This document shows, in pieces, positions 43,693-52,574 of a stretch of DNA of 64,000 nt (position 1 is its first letter; every line of letters starts with the position of its first letter). Below the pieces are notes generated by a model that ran no database searches, was not told where the DNA came from, and saw only the letters and a program-made list of their open reading frames with translations. The position numbers were made by a program, and so were the translations under genes. Where the stretch lies: assembly GCA_017473705.1 (NCBI GenBank), contig JAFUJQ010000044.1, positions 1 through 64,000 on the forward strand, in the 5' to 3' direction. This DNA is from Bacteroidales bacterium. GTDB taxonomy: Bacteria > Bacteroidota > Bacteroidia > Bacteroidales > UBA932.

Positions 43693-44904
43693 ATGAGTAG
43701 ATTAAGAACAATAATAACCCTGCTTGGGATTCTTGGCGTCTGTGCTGCCAATGCTCAAAATGATAGTGGAATCATATCGAAAGATTCATTGTCCATAACA
43801 TTTATTGTCGATGAGAATCTCTCATTGCCCCAAAAGCATTTCACACATTCTTATGATGTGAATCACATATACACTTCCTCGTTAGACTATTGTGGAGTCG
43901 ATTATAAAGGCGAAATTTCTTTAGATGAAGGTTTTTCATCAAAGGATCACCGATTACTTCAAAGCCGCTTTACGGGAGAGAATATATATGGGGTTTCACA
44001 CCAGGTCATGTTCTCCATGTTCATTGAAGCGTATGCAAAACATCGCCCTATTGTACTTTCGCCGGATGCAATCTGGTTGCTCATAAGCCAGTCGTTTTCG
44101 TATCATATAAACACGAATTCAGAAGAACTTCGATCAAAGTTTGTGGACCACGAAGGCAAAAGCAAATTGACCATACGGTCAAGCAAAAACCTACTGAGCG
44201 AAGGTGCGGATTGGGATGCCATTCTGAACACGTTCTCGGCGGAAATTGCATCACATACGAAAGGTGATATTGCAGAAACTCTCATTGCCGATTTCTCCAC
44301 CACCGGAGAAACTGAACGTATGGTTTCGCAGATTACCTTGATGAACGCAATGGAGTCTTATTTCGAGTACGAGGCGATATGGGCAGTGTGTGGAATACCT
44401 TCAGTAACTTTGACTGGAACACCAGAGGACTGGAAAAAGGTTCTCGTCAAGACTCAAAAACTGAATGATTTTGGGCTTGACTGGTGGGTCAGAAAACTGA
44501 CGCCCATACTGGAACAGTTTATCAAAGCAGCGGAAGGTACTCCGGATCAGAAGTTCTGGCAGGATATAGTCAGGACGAAGAAGCCGGGAGAAGTCAGAGG
44601 TGCAAGTTGCGCAAGACATGCAAAGAAGCCTACAGAATTTGACGGATGGTTCCTTGGCTTCTTCCCATTTGACAAAAACGGACGAACCCCATCTAAGGTA
44701 AACATGTATCATCAGATGCTTCCGGAGGTAGTCCGAGTAGAGTTCTTATATAAGATCGTAAATGCAAAAGGAGAGGTTTTGAGCGAATATCCGATGGAGA
44801 TGATTGCCGGATTTGTAGGCTATGAAGAGGATATGGAAACTTATGCACTTACTCCTGTCATCGGTTGGATGATTGGAACTTATAGCGAGATGGTTAAAAA
44901 CTGA
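43693..44904 (+). CDS. DUF4419 exported protein
   Basis: This 403-residue protein has a signal peptide (SRLRTIITLLGILGVCAANA). The body matches the DUF4419 family (RPIVLSPDAIWLLISQSFSY, VSQITLMNAMESYFEYE, GIPSVTLTGTPEDW). The family's function is not known to me. The sequence is clearly AT-richer than its neighbours, with many A/T-ending codons. It is the first of three same-strand genes in the island; barstar follows after 10 bases. ATG 43693 is chosen because the signal peptide begins there, although a GTG-started frame opens at 43648. Confidence 0.75.
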   Translation: MSRLRTIITLLGILGVCAANAQNDSGIISKDSLSITFIVDENLSLPQKHFTHSYDVNHIYTSSLDYCGVDYKGEISLDEGFSSKDHRLLQSRFTGENIYGVSHQVMFSMFIEAYAKHRPIVLSPDAIWLLISQSFSYHINTNSEELRSKFVDHEGKSKLTIRSSKNLLSEGADWDAILNTFSAEIASHTKGDIAETLIADFSTTGETERMVSQITLMNAMESYFEYEAIWAVCGIPSVTLTGTPEDWKKVLVKTQKLNDFGLDWWVRKLTPILEQFIKAAEGTPDQKFWQDIVRTKKPGEVRGASCARHAKKPTEFDGWFLGFFPFDKNGRTPSKVNMYHQMLPEVVRVEFLYKIVNAKGEVLSEYPMEMIAGFVGYEEDMETYALTPVIGWMIGTYSEMVKN

Positions 44905-44914
44905 ATTTCAATTT

Positions 44915-45238
44915 ATGAAATATAAGACAATTCAGATCGACTGCAATAATATGAGCGAAAAGGAGTTAAACAAAACAATGAAAGAACTCCTTGGTTTCCC
45001 TGATTTCTACGGAATGAATTGGGATGCAATGATAGACTGCCTCAGTTATATGCGTTATCCTCACGAGCAAATGACAGAACTGACCTTAGAGGAGGATGAA
45101 ACACTAATCATCTACTGCAAGAATCTTCCCAAAGCGAAGTTTGATATTCCAATATTTATTGATGTGGTAGAGGCCGTTAATGAAAGGGAAATGAATGACG
45201 GACATTCTCCTCAGATATTCCTTTGTCCTATATGCTAA
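44915..45238 (+). CDS. Barstar-family ribonuclease inhibitor
   Basis: This 107-residue acidic protein begins YKTIQIDCNNMSEKELNKTM and has LLGFPDFYGMNWDAMIDCLS, the signature of barstar, the tight inhibitor of barnase-type RNases. No barnase-type toxin gene is adjacent, so it looks like an orphan immunity gene. It lies 10 bases after the DUF4419 gene and 34 bases before an unknown gene, in the AT-rich island. An open frame exists upstream, but ATG 44915 matches the family start. Confidence 0.88.
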   Translation: MKYKTIQIDCNNMSEKELNKTMKELLGFPDFYGMNWDAMIDCLSYMRYPHEQMTELTLEEDETLIIYCKNLPKAKFDIPIFIDVVEAVNEREMNDGHSPQIFLCPIC

Positions 45239-45272
45239 ATTCCAATTTATCTGAATTTAAATCATAGACACC

Positions 45273-45854
45273 ATGATAGATAACAGGTATTTTACTTTAA
45301 TAAAGGGAGACAGAGAGGAAATCCTTAGCGCTGTTCATGAGGCACTCATCTCGTACGGAAAAAAGCTGATATCATATAAAGCCCCTCTGAATCTGGATTT
45401 GACAGATGTCCACCATAACCCGGTTGTCCTAAAGTGCCAACTATGGACTCCAGATAATTCAGAAGGCGTTGCATGTTTTGGCAATTTGGAAGAAGGGATG
45501 CCTTTCTTGGTTTATAGACTGATGAAAATACGTCCATTTGAAATCACGCGAGTCAGTTTGGAGTTCGACATTGATTGTGAGTTCAACTATGCCATGAGGG
45601 TGTTTCATCATATTGATATTGACGGCAACGAAAGATATGTTCGCGTCATGCAGGATCCGAAATGGGACTTCTGGGAGAAAGGTGAAAGGTTGCCTTTTGA
45701 ACAAGTTGATAAATATTCAGAAAGATTCATAAAGAAACGGCTGACAAACGAGATGATTCTTGACTACGCGCTGGCTCTTGGATGGGATCTCAGGTCTCCG
45801 TATTTCTGGAAATCAAGCACGGATGCCCGATACTATGAATGGAGCAACAGATAA
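45273..45854 (+). CDS. Unknown protein in barstar island
   Basis: This 193-residue protein is not recognised. It is soluble-looking, mixed alpha/beta, and rich in aromatic and acidic residues (LWTPDNSEGVACFGNLEEGM, MQDPKWDFWEKGERLPFEQV, WDLRSPYFWKSSTDARYYEW). Such features are common in immunity proteins, but that is only a hint. It follows barstar by 34 bases in the same AT-rich style and is the last gene of the island. Confidence 0.65.
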   Translation: MIDNRYFTLIKGDREEILSAVHEALISYGKKLISYKAPLNLDLTDVHHNPVVLKCQLWTPDNSEGVACFGNLEEGMPFLVYRLMKIRPFEITRVSLEFDIDCEFNYAMRVFHHIDIDGNERYVRVMQDPKWDFWEKGERLPFEQVDKYSERFIKKRLTNEMILDYALALGWDLRSPYFWKSSTDARYYEWSNR

Positions 45855-45913
45855 TTTATCTAACAGCCTTGACCCAGTTTAGCTGCCCCCCTGATAAGTC
45901 ACTTTGGATTTTC

Positions 45914-46002
45914 TTTTCCCGTCCATAAAAATGGCTGTTTTCGTGGACGGGAATGGAAAAATGAACTTGTCATCCATGAAAAGGGCTGTTTTTATGGACG
46001 GG
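45914..46002. repeat. Family B hairpin repeats, right flank of island (two copies)
   Basis: Copy 1 pairs TTCCCGTCCA (45916-45925) with TGGACGGGAA (45944-45953); the loop contains AAAAATGGCTGTTTT. Copy 2 (45971-46002) has AAAAGGGCTGTTTTT and pairs TCCAT (45973-45977) with ATGGA (45994-45998). They resemble the repeat at 43497. The 59 bases between the last island gene and this repeat show no gene. Confidence 0.75.
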
Positions 46003-46018
46003 GGTTCGGGATATTTGT

Positions 46019-46026
46019 TATCTTTG
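46019..46026 (+). promoter_or_regulatory. -7 promoter box of fumarase gene
   Basis: TATCTTTG matches TAnnTTTG. The implied transcript starts just before the family C array, so the array would lie in the fumarase leader. Confidence 0.6.
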
Positions 46027-46034
46027 CATGATTT

Positions 46035-46119
46035 AGATTTCTCGACTCGCTTCGCTCGCTCGAAATGACAGTGTGAAACTCGCTCGAAATGACAGTGTGA
46101 GATTCGCTCGAAATGACAG
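46035..46119. repeat. Family C repeat array (reverse orientation)
   Basis: AGATTTCTCGACTCGCTTCG opens the array, followed by three units of TCGCTCGAAATGACAG (at 46056, 46080 and 46104; 24-base period). It is the reverse-oriented form of the TGTCATCCTGAG-type repeat. Confidence 0.8.
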
Positions 46120-46171
46120 TTAGGCTTGTCGATAGAAATGAAGTTGGAAATAAAAACTAACACAATACAAA

Positions 46172-47794
46172 ATGGCTGAATTTAAGTATGCACCTATGTT
46201 TCAGCTTGGCGAGGACAAGACTGAATACTACAAGATTCCGGGTTCGGAGCAGTATGTGAGCACAGGCGATTTCGAGGGTCATGAGATCCTTAAGATCGAG
46301 AAGGAAGGTCTCACTGTGATGGCTAATACGGCTTTCCGTGATGTTTCATTCATGCTTCGTCCTGAACATAACGAGATGGTTGCCAAGATTCTTCATGATC
46401 CTGAGGCTTCCGAGAATGACAAGTATGTTGCGCTGACATTCCTCCGCAATGCAGAGGTTGCCTGCAAGGGCAAGCTTCCGTTCTGCCAGGATACCGGTAC
46501 TGCCATCATCCATGGTGAGAAGGGCCAGCAGGTGTGGACAGGCTATTGCGACGAAGAGGCTCTTTCTCTCGGAGTCTATAAGACTTACACTGAGGAGAAT
46601 CTCCGTTATTCACAGAATGCTCCTCTCACAATGTATGAAGAGGTCAACACAAAGTGCAATCTTCCAGCACAGATCGACATTGAGGCTACTCATGGCGCAG
46701 AATATCACTTCCTTTGCGTGACAAAGGGCGGCGGATCGGCAAACAAGACATATCTCTATCAGGAGACAAAGGCGATCCTCAATCCGCAGACTCTCGTTCC
46801 GTTCCTCGTTGCAAAGATGAAGACCCTCGGAACAGCGGCGTGCCCTCCATATCATGTTGCCTTTGTGATCGGCGGTACTTCTGCAGAGAAGAACCTCCTC
46901 ACAGTGAAGCTCGCTTCAACCAAGTTCTACGATGAGCTCCCTACGACAGGTGACGAGACCGGACGCGCATTCCGCGATGTAGAGCTCGAGAAGCTCGTTC
47001 TCGAGGAGGCTTACAAGATCGGCCTCGGCGCTCAGTTCGGCGGAAAGTACTTCGCGCACGACGTGCGCATCATCCGTCTTCCACGCCACGGCGCAAGCTG
47101 CCCTGTAGGTCTTGGAGTAAGCTGCTCTGCTGACCGCAACATCAAGGCGAAGATCAACAAGGACGGTATCTGGATCGAGAAGCTCGACGACAATCCTGCA
47201 CGCCTCATCCCTGAGGAGTTACGTCAGGCAGGCGAGGGCGAGGCTGTGAAGATCAACCTTGACCAGCCGATGGCAGACATCCTCAAGGAGCTCACCAAGT
47301 ATCCTGTATCGACACGCCTGAGCCTCAACGGAACAATCATCGTAGGCCGCGACATCGCTCACGCGAAGATCAAGGAGCGTCTTGACAGGGGAGAGGAGAT
47401 GCCTCAGTACCTTAAGGATCATCCTATCTATTATGCCGGCCCGGCAAAGACTCCAGCAGGAATGCCTTGCGGCTCTATGGGACCTACAACAGCAGGCCGT
47501 ATGGACTCGTATGTAGACCTGTTCCAGAGTCACGGCGGAAGCATGATCATGCTTGCAAAGGGCAACAGAAGCCAGCAGGTGACCGATGCCTGCCAGAAGT
47601 ATGGCGGATTCTACCTCGGTTCTATCGGAGGTCCTGCTGCAATCCTTGCACAGAACAACATCAAGAGCATCGAGTGTGTAGAATACCCTGAGCTCGGTAT
47701 GGAGGCTATCTGGAAGATCCACGTCGAGGACTTCCCTGCCTTCATCCTCGTGGACGACAAGGGCAACGATTTCTTCAAGAAGCTCGGCTTGTAA
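46172..47794 (+). CDS. fumA: Fumarate hydratase class I
   Basis: This 540-residue iron-sulfur enzyme interconverts fumarate and malate. The N-terminal and C-terminal domains are fused as in FumA/FumB. Features include [19 protein letters not shown] (with cluster cysteine), [32 protein letters not shown] and the C-terminal [20 protein letters not shown]. Length is normal. It is probably transcribed alone from the promoter near 46019 and is followed by a terminator. Confidence 0.95.
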   Translation: MAEFKYAPMFQLGEDKTEYYKIPGSEQYVSTGDFEGHEILKIEKEGLTVMANTAFRDVSFMLRPEHNEMVAKILHDPEASENDKYVALTFLRNAEVACKGKLPFCQDTGTAIIHGEKGQQVWTGYCDEEALSLGVYKTYTEENLRYSQNAPLTMYEEVNTKCNLPAQIDIEATHGAEYHFLCVTKGGGSANKTYLYQETKAILNPQTLVPFLVAKMKTLGTAACPPYHVAFVIGGTSAEKNLLTVKLASTKFYDELPTTGDETGRAFRDVELEKLVLEEAYKIGLGAQFGGKYFAHDVRIIRLPRHGASCPVGLGVSCSADRNIKAKINKDGIWIEKLDDNPARLIPEELRQAGEGEAVKINLDQPMADILKELTKYPVSTRLSLNGTIIVGRDIAHAKIKERLDRGEEMPQYLKDHPIYYAGPAKTPAGMPCGSMGPTTAGRMDSYVDLFQSHGGSMIMLAKGNRSQQVTDACQKYGGFYLGSIGGPAAILAQNNIKSIECVEYPELGMEAIWKIHVEDFPAFILVDDKGNDFFKKLGL

Positions 47795-47830
47795 TATCGG
47801 AGGAGATTTTAAAATAATCTCGTAATATAC

Positions 47831-47877
47831 AATGATGTGTCAAGAAAAATCAATAACTTGGCACATCATTTCTTTTT
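47831..47877 (+). terminator. Rho-independent terminator after fumarase
   Basis: AATGATGTG (47831-47839) pairs with CACATCATT (47862-47870), and the stem continues inward with CAAG/CTTG. A T-rich tract follows. Confidence 0.85.
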
Positions 47878-47889
47878 GACCTGTTGCTT

Positions 47890-49701
47890 ATGAAAAGATT
47901 TCTCCTCTCAGCGGCTGTGCTTCTGTCAGCCTTGGCTTTTGCCTATGCGGGCGAGGATGCTCCTGCTCCACAGATCGTGAATGTGTATGGCAGGGAGACC
48001 GTTTCGCTGGACGGTTTATGGAAGAGTATTGTGGATCCGTATGAGAATGGATACTATAATTACAGGATGGATCCTCACAGCGATGCGTCTTCATATTTTG
48101 CTGACAGGGACTTCGATGCCGACCGTACCATATTGTATGAATATAACTTCAATACTGACAGGACGTTGATGGTGCCGGGTGACTGGAATACCCAGCGCGA
48201 TGAACTCTATTATTATGAAGGAACCGTATGGTATAGGAACATCTTTGACTATCAGCCGAAGCCTGGCCGGCGCACTTTCATTTATTTCGGTGCAGCCAAT
48301 TACGAGGCGATAGTCGGCCTTAACGGAAAGAAGATTGCCAGGCATGTCGGAGGCTATACTCCTTTCAATGTCGAGGTGACAGGAATGTTGAAAGAGACCG
48401 CTAACTCTCTGATTGTCAAGGTTGATAACAAGAGGCATGCGGATGGTGTGCCGACGTTGAATTCCGACTGGTGGAATTATGGAGGCCTTACAAGGAGCGT
48501 GATGATTGTGGAGACGCCTATGACATTCATACGTGATTATAGCGTGCAGCTTGATTCTGATGATGTCAGAAAGATCGAAGGCTGGGTGCAGCTTGACGGA
48601 GACCAGGCTGAGCAGGAGGTCGTGATCTCGATACCTGAGTTGAAGGTAACGAAGTCGGTCCGGACTGATGCTGAGGGATTTGCTCGTTTTGAAATCAAGG
48701 CTCATCCTGAATTGTGGTGCCCGGAGAATCCGAAGCTGTATGCAGTGAACATAGAGTCAGAGACTGACTCGGTCGCAGACCGCATAGGTTTCAGGACCGT
48801 CAAGACGCGTGGAACGGAGATCCTGCTTAACGGCGAGCCGGTTTTCTGCAAGGGAGTCAGCATTCATGAAGAGATGCCGTATTCCGGAAGCGGAAGAGCC
48901 TATTCGGAAGACCATGCCCGCATCCTGCTGGGCTGGGCGAAGGAGATGGGCTGTAACTTCGTAAGGCTTGCGCATTATCCGCACAATGAGCATATGGTCC
49001 GTGTCGCAGAGGAGATGGGCCTCATGGTATGGTCAGAGATTCCAGTCTATTGGACCATCCAGTTTGAGAATCCGCAGACATATGCAAATGCTGAGGCGCA
49101 GCTGGTGGATATGATCACCAGGGACAGGAACAGGGCGAATGTGATCATCTGGTCCGTTGCCAATGAGACTCCTCATGGAGCTGCGCGTCTGGATTTCCTC
49201 AAGAGGCTTATAGACAAGACACACGAGATGGATCCGACCAGGCTGGTGAGTGCGGCTATGGAGAAGGATAATATTGATTCCGTAACTGTCACGGTTAAGG
49301 ATGAACTCGTTGATTATGTGGATCTTATCAGTTTTAACCAATATGTCGGATGGTATGACGGTTCGTCAGAGAAATGCGACAGGATGAACTGGGTTTTCGA
49401 CATCAAGAAACCAGTGTTCATATCAGAGTTCGGCGGTGGAGCAGTGTATGGCAGGCATGGCGATGTCACTGAAAGATTCACAGAAGAATATCAGGAGGAC
49501 CTCTATCAGAGGAGCGTTGACATGCTTGACAGGATAGAGGGACTGGCAGGAACCACTCCATGGATATTGAAGGACTTTCGCTCGCCTCGCCGTCAGATCG
49601 TGGGCATCCAGGATGATTTCAACAGGAAGGGCCTGATCTCAGATCAGGGCGGCAGGAAGAAGGCCTTCTATGTGATGAAGAGGTGGTATGAGGGTAAGTA
49701 G
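47890..49701 (+). CDS. Exported glycoside hydrolase family 2 (beta-glucuronidase-like)
   Basis: This 603-residue protein has a signal peptide (RFLLSAAVLLSALAFAYAG). It has a sugar-binding jelly-roll domain, an Ig-like domain and a TIM barrel. IIWSVANETPHG holds the acid/base Glu and VFISEFGGGAVYGRHG holds the nucleophile. GVSIHEEMPYSGSGRAYSED is close to beta-glucuronidases. It probably removes beta-linked glucuronic acid or a related sugar in the periplasm or at the surface. ATG 47890 is chosen over TTG 47884. It has no SusC/D genes nearby. Confidence 0.88.
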   Translation: MKRFLLSAAVLLSALAFAYAGEDAPAPQIVNVYGRETVSLDGLWKSIVDPYENGYYNYRMDPHSDASSYFADRDFDADRTILYEYNFNTDRTLMVPGDWNTQRDELYYYEGTVWYRNIFDYQPKPGRRTFIYFGAANYEAIVGLNGKKIARHVGGYTPFNVEVTGMLKETANSLIVKVDNKRHADGVPTLNSDWWNYGGLTRSVMIVETPMTFIRDYSVQLDSDDVRKIEGWVQLDGDQAEQEVVISIPELKVTKSVRTDAEGFARFEIKAHPELWCPENPKLYAVNIESETDSVADRIGFRTVKTRGTEILLNGEPVFCKGVSIHEEMPYSGSGRAYSEDHARILLGWAKEMGCNFVRLAHYPHNEHMVRVAEEMGLMVWSEIPVYWTIQFENPQTYANAEAQLVDMITRDRNRANVIIWSVANETPHGAARLDFLKRLIDKTHEMDPTRLVSAAMEKDNIDSVTVTVKDELVDYVDLISFNQYVGWYDGSSEKCDRMNWVFDIKKPVFISEFGGGAVYGRHGDVTERFTEEYQEDLYQRSVDMLDRIEGLAGTTPWILKDFRSPRRQIVGIQDDFNRKGLISDQGGRKKAFYVMKRWYEGK

Positions 49702-49715
49702 CAATGATTTGCAGA

Positions 49716-49743
49716 AAATAAAAAAGCCGGTCATTGACCGGCT
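49716..49743 (-). terminator. Rho-independent terminator after tRNA-Gln
   Basis: AGCCGGTC (49725-49732) pairs with GACCGGCT (49736-49743). On the minus strand a T-run follows. Confidence 0.88.
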
Positions 49744-49755
49744 CTATTGTTCAGG

Positions 49756-49826
49756 TTGAGATACCAGGATTCGAACCTGGACAGAGGGAACCAAAATCCC
49801 TAGTGCTACCATTACACCATACCTCA
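49756..49826 (-). tRNA. tRNA-Gln (anticodon TTG)
   Basis: On the minus strand the acceptor TGAGGTA pairs with TATCTCA, and the anticodon loop TTTTGGT gives TTG. The T arm GGTTCGAATCC is canonical. Length is 71 nt; CCA is not encoded. Confidence 0.95.
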
Positions 49827-49837
49827 ATTCCGAGGTG

Positions 49838-49845
49838 CAAAGATA
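49838..49845 (-). promoter_or_regulatory. -7 promoter box of tRNA-Gln
   Basis: TATCTTTG on the minus strand ends 12 bases before the tRNA 5' end. Confidence 0.65.
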
Positions 49846-49889
49846 TGTAATTTTTTGGACATATGAGACAATTTTCTTTTTCCGGTATG

Positions 49890-50327
49890 TCAAAACAGTC
49901 CATATATCAGGTTCCATACGAGGAAGCGGGCGAATTTGCCTATGAGCAGCAGGACCATTGTCCATCCCGGACGGGTCTTGTAGAATCCTAATGCTATGGC
50001 TATGACGTCGCCGATGAACGGAATCCATGCTGTCAGGGCGAGCCATACGCCCCACTTGTCGATTCTTTCTTTCTGCTTCTGGAGGGTTTCCGGTTTTACC
50101 TTGAACCATTTCTCTATCCATTCCCATTTGCCGATCCAGCCTATCCAGTAGGTCACTACGCTGCCGAGCCAGTTGCCCAACGTGCCGATCAAAAGACAGC
50201 CAACTGGGTTGGCAGTAGCTGCAAGTATGGCAAGATACAGTGCGTCCGAACTGAACGGGAAGATTGTCGCGGCCAGAAATGTGCCTATGAAGAGCCCTAT
50301 GAGCCCCAGTCCTTCAAGCCACTCCAT
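49890..50327 (-). CDS. YqaA/DedA-like small membrane protein
   Basis: This 145-residue membrane protein has about four hydrophobic helices (LGLIGLFIGTFLAATIFPFS, NPVGCLLIGTLGNWLGSVVT, LALTAWIPFIGDVIAIALGF and a C-terminal one). The Gly-rich pattern matches the YqaA/SNARE-associated family, relatives of the DedA transporters thought to move lipids. It overlaps the tadA stop (TAATG), so both are cotranscribed from the promoter near 50773. Function is not proven for this branch. Confidence 0.8.
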   Translation of the reverse strand: MEWLEGLGLIGLFIGTFLAATIFPFSSDALYLAILAATANPVGCLLIGTLGNWLGSVVTYWIGWIGKWEWIEKWFKVKPETLQKQKERIDKWGVWLALTAWIPFIGDVIAIALGFYKTRPGWTMVLLLIGKFARFLVWNLIYGLF

Positions 50328-50764
50328 TATTGCCTCTTGTTTCTGAAGAATTCAGTGACCATGTTTCCGCACTCGTCAGCGAGGACTCCGGAAACGACTT
50401 CTGTCTTTGGATGCATGAGAGATGGGGAGAACATGGAGAAACCTCTCTTCGGGTCTGATGCTCCATATACCACCTTGCCGATCTGTGACCATGCAAGAGC
50501 TCCGGCACACATAGGACATGGCTCTACAGTCACATATAATGCGCAGTCATTCAGGTATTTGCCTCCCATGGCCTCGGTAGCTGCCGTAATAGCTATCATT
50601 TCAGCATGCGCCGTCGGGTCACATAGCTTTTCGGTCATGTTGTGTCCCTTGCCGATGATCCTTCCTCTGCATACGATCACAGCCCCGATAGGCACTTCGT
50701 CCTCTGCTGCGGCGAACCCCGCTTCGCGCAGGGCTTCCCTCATATATTTTTCGTTTTCTTCCAT
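50327..50764 (-). CDS. tadA: tRNA-specific adenosine deaminase (TadA-like)
   Basis: This 145-residue zinc deaminase contains HAEMIAI (zinc His and catalytic Glu, about residues 53-59) and VEPCPMCAGALAWSQIGKV (two zinc cysteines). TadA makes inosine at the wobble position of tRNA-Arg. Sequence and length fit TadA, although guanine deaminase-like relatives are similar. It is the first gene of the tadA-yqaA pair. Confidence 0.9.
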   Translation of the reverse strand: MEENEKYMREALREAGFAAAEDEVPIGAVIVCRGRIIGKGHNMTEKLCDPTAHAEMIAITAATEAMGGKYLNDCALYVTVEPCPMCAGALAWSQIGKVVYGASDPKRGFSMFSPSLMHPKTEVVSGVLADECGNMVTEFFRNKRQ

Positions 50765-50772
50765 ATCTGGAG

Positions 50773-50780
50773 CAAAGATA
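50773..50780 (-). promoter_or_regulatory. -7 promoter box of tadA-yqaA
   Basis: TATCTTTG on the minus strand lies 8 bases before the tadA start, implying a very short leader. It is divergent from the M28 peptidase promoter. Confidence 0.55.
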
Positions 50781-50804
50781 GTCAGTATTCTCGTTAAAAA
50801 TGCT

Positions 50805-50812
50805 TACTTTTG
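50805..50812 (+). promoter_or_regulatory. -7 promoter box of M28 peptidase gene
   Basis: TACTTTTG matches TAnnTTTG, 19 bases before the ATG at 50832. Confidence 0.55.
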
Positions 50813-50831
50813 ACAAATTATACTCAGTAAT

Positions 50832-52556
50832 ATGAATAAGATAAGACCTATCATTCTGGCTGTTGCCGTTGTAGCAGCAGCGCTTCTTGCCTATGGAATG
50901 TTCACACTTCCGAAGGCTCAGCCGGCGGATGCCGAAGGCTTCTCTGCGGCGCGTGTCGTTGAGGATATCGAAGTGATATCGAAAGAACATCATTCTGTGG
51001 CGCATCCGCAGGAGCGCGCCAAGGTGCGTGAATACCTTGTCGGCAGACTTCAGGAACTCGGTGCCGATACTGTGAAGCTTTATCAGTATGATTCTCTCGT
51101 GGGACCTAAGAATAAGCATGTCGTATATACATTTGATGCAGTCAATGTGCTGGCGGAGTTCGCTCCGGAGCAGGATGCTGAAGATGCTTCATATCTGATG
51201 CTTGTAGCTCATTATGACTCAAGGTATTCGCAGCCGATGCCGAAGCAGGATACCGTATGGTCATATGGAGCGGCAGATGACGGCTACGGCGTGGGAGTCA
51301 TTCTCGAGACAGTTGCCCAGGCTTTGAAGCAGCGCTCGGACTGGAAACAGGGCGTGAAGGTGCTCTTCACCGACGCGGAAGAGGTCGGAATGATGGGCAT
51401 GACAGCCATCTGGGAGAATAACAGGGAAGTGTTTGACAATGTCGGTCTTATGATCAATATCGAGGCGCGCGGCCCTTGGGGCCCGGCCCTTCTGTTCGAG
51501 ACATGTCCTGGAAATGAGAAGGTAATGGATCTGTATGCGAAAGCGGCAGATTATAAGTATACATACTCTCTTACCACGGTAGTCTATACATTCATGCCGA
51601 ACTTCACAGACTTCACAATCGTGAAGGATGCGGTTCCAGGCCTGAATTTCTCGACAATCACTGATGTAAATCACTATCATACAGACAAGGACTGTTTCGC
51701 AAATGTCAGCGCGAAGTCAATTCAGCATTATGGTGCCCAGGTCCTTCCTGTGGCAATGGAATATCTCACCAATGCAGAATATTCTGACAAGGATTACTTC
51801 AGGGCTGAGAAGGATACGGTCAACTTTACTGTTCCGGCTCTCGGACTTCTGAATGTCAGCAAGACGGTATATCTGGTGCTCAATGTCATCATCTTCCTCC
51901 TGTCCCTCATGGTCTTCGGACTTGAGAGCGTACGCGGCAGGGTCAAATCAGCAAAGGGTGTCTTCAAGGTGTCTGCGGTGATTCTTGGCGTCGCACTTGG
52001 CGTGCTTCTCCTCGGTGAGGGCATTGCATATGTATGCGCAGCCATTGCCGGAGCGAAGTTCAAACTTTTCGGCATAGTGCAGGGCGTTCAGTTTGACAAT
52101 GCGGCCATGATAGCATCAGTAGCCCTTCTCTTCATCTGCTGCGTCCTTGTTTATCTTGCTGGCAGAAAGAAGGCTGTACGCGCCGCTTCTGGCTCGATGC
52201 GCGCAAGCGCTTCAGTGAATGCAGCTTCGCATTACGCATACCAGTATCTTTATGGAGCCCTTGCACTGATGTTTGTTCTCAGCCTTGCGCTGGTGCTTGC
52301 TCTGGGTGAGAATCTCATGTTCCTCATTCCGTTGGCATTCACAACAATTGCCATGATACTGTATCATCTCACATCACTCAGGCTATGGCTTCCTGTGGCG
52401 ATAGCGCTGATACTCCTCCACGCATTCTCATTCTTCTTCGCGCTTGCTATGGCTCTCACCATAGGTGCGCTCGGAGCTGTGATGATGCTTGTATTCCTTG
52501 ACTTCATGGTCCTCATCCCGCTTGGTGACCTTTATCTCATGCCATCAAAGAAATAA
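50832..52556 (+). CDS. M28-family metallopeptidase with C-terminal membrane domain
   Basis: This 574-residue protein has an N-terminal membrane anchor (RPIILAVAVVAAALLAYGMF). It has an M28 aminopeptidase-like domain with the zinc-site motifs VAHYDSRYSQ, GAADDGYGVGVILE, LFTDAEEVGMMG and a late histidine in DVNHYHTDKDCF. Residues about 340-574 contain seven to nine hydrophobic helices. Membrane-bound M28 proteins with such tails are common in Bacteroidetes. The catalytic domain probably faces the periplasm. The substrate is unknown. Confidence 0.88.
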   Translation: MNKIRPIILAVAVVAAALLAYGMFTLPKAQPADAEGFSAARVVEDIEVISKEHHSVAHPQERAKVREYLVGRLQELGADTVKLYQYDSLVGPKNKHVVYTFDAVNVLAEFAPEQDAEDASYLMLVAHYDSRYSQPMPKQDTVWSYGAADDGYGVGVILETVAQALKQRSDWKQGVKVLFTDAEEVGMMGMTAIWENNREVFDNVGLMINIEARGPWGPALLFETCPGNEKVMDLYAKAADYKYTYSLTTVVYTFMPNFTDFTIVKDAVPGLNFSTITDVNHYHTDKDCFANVSAKSIQHYGAQVLPVAMEYLTNAEYSDKDYFRAEKDTVNFTVPALGLLNVSKTVYLVLNVIIFLLSLMVFGLESVRGRVKSAKGVFKVSAVILGVALGVLLLGEGIAYVCAAIAGAKFKLFGIVQGVQFDNAAMIASVALLFICCVLVYLAGRKKAVRAASGSMRASASVNAASHYAYQYLYGALALMFVLSLALVLALGENLMFLIPLAFTTIAMILYHLTSLRLWLPVAIALILLHAFSFFFALAMALTIGALGAVMMLVFLDFMVLIPLGDLYLMPSKK

Positions 52557-52574
52557 CCGGATAAACACTGAATT

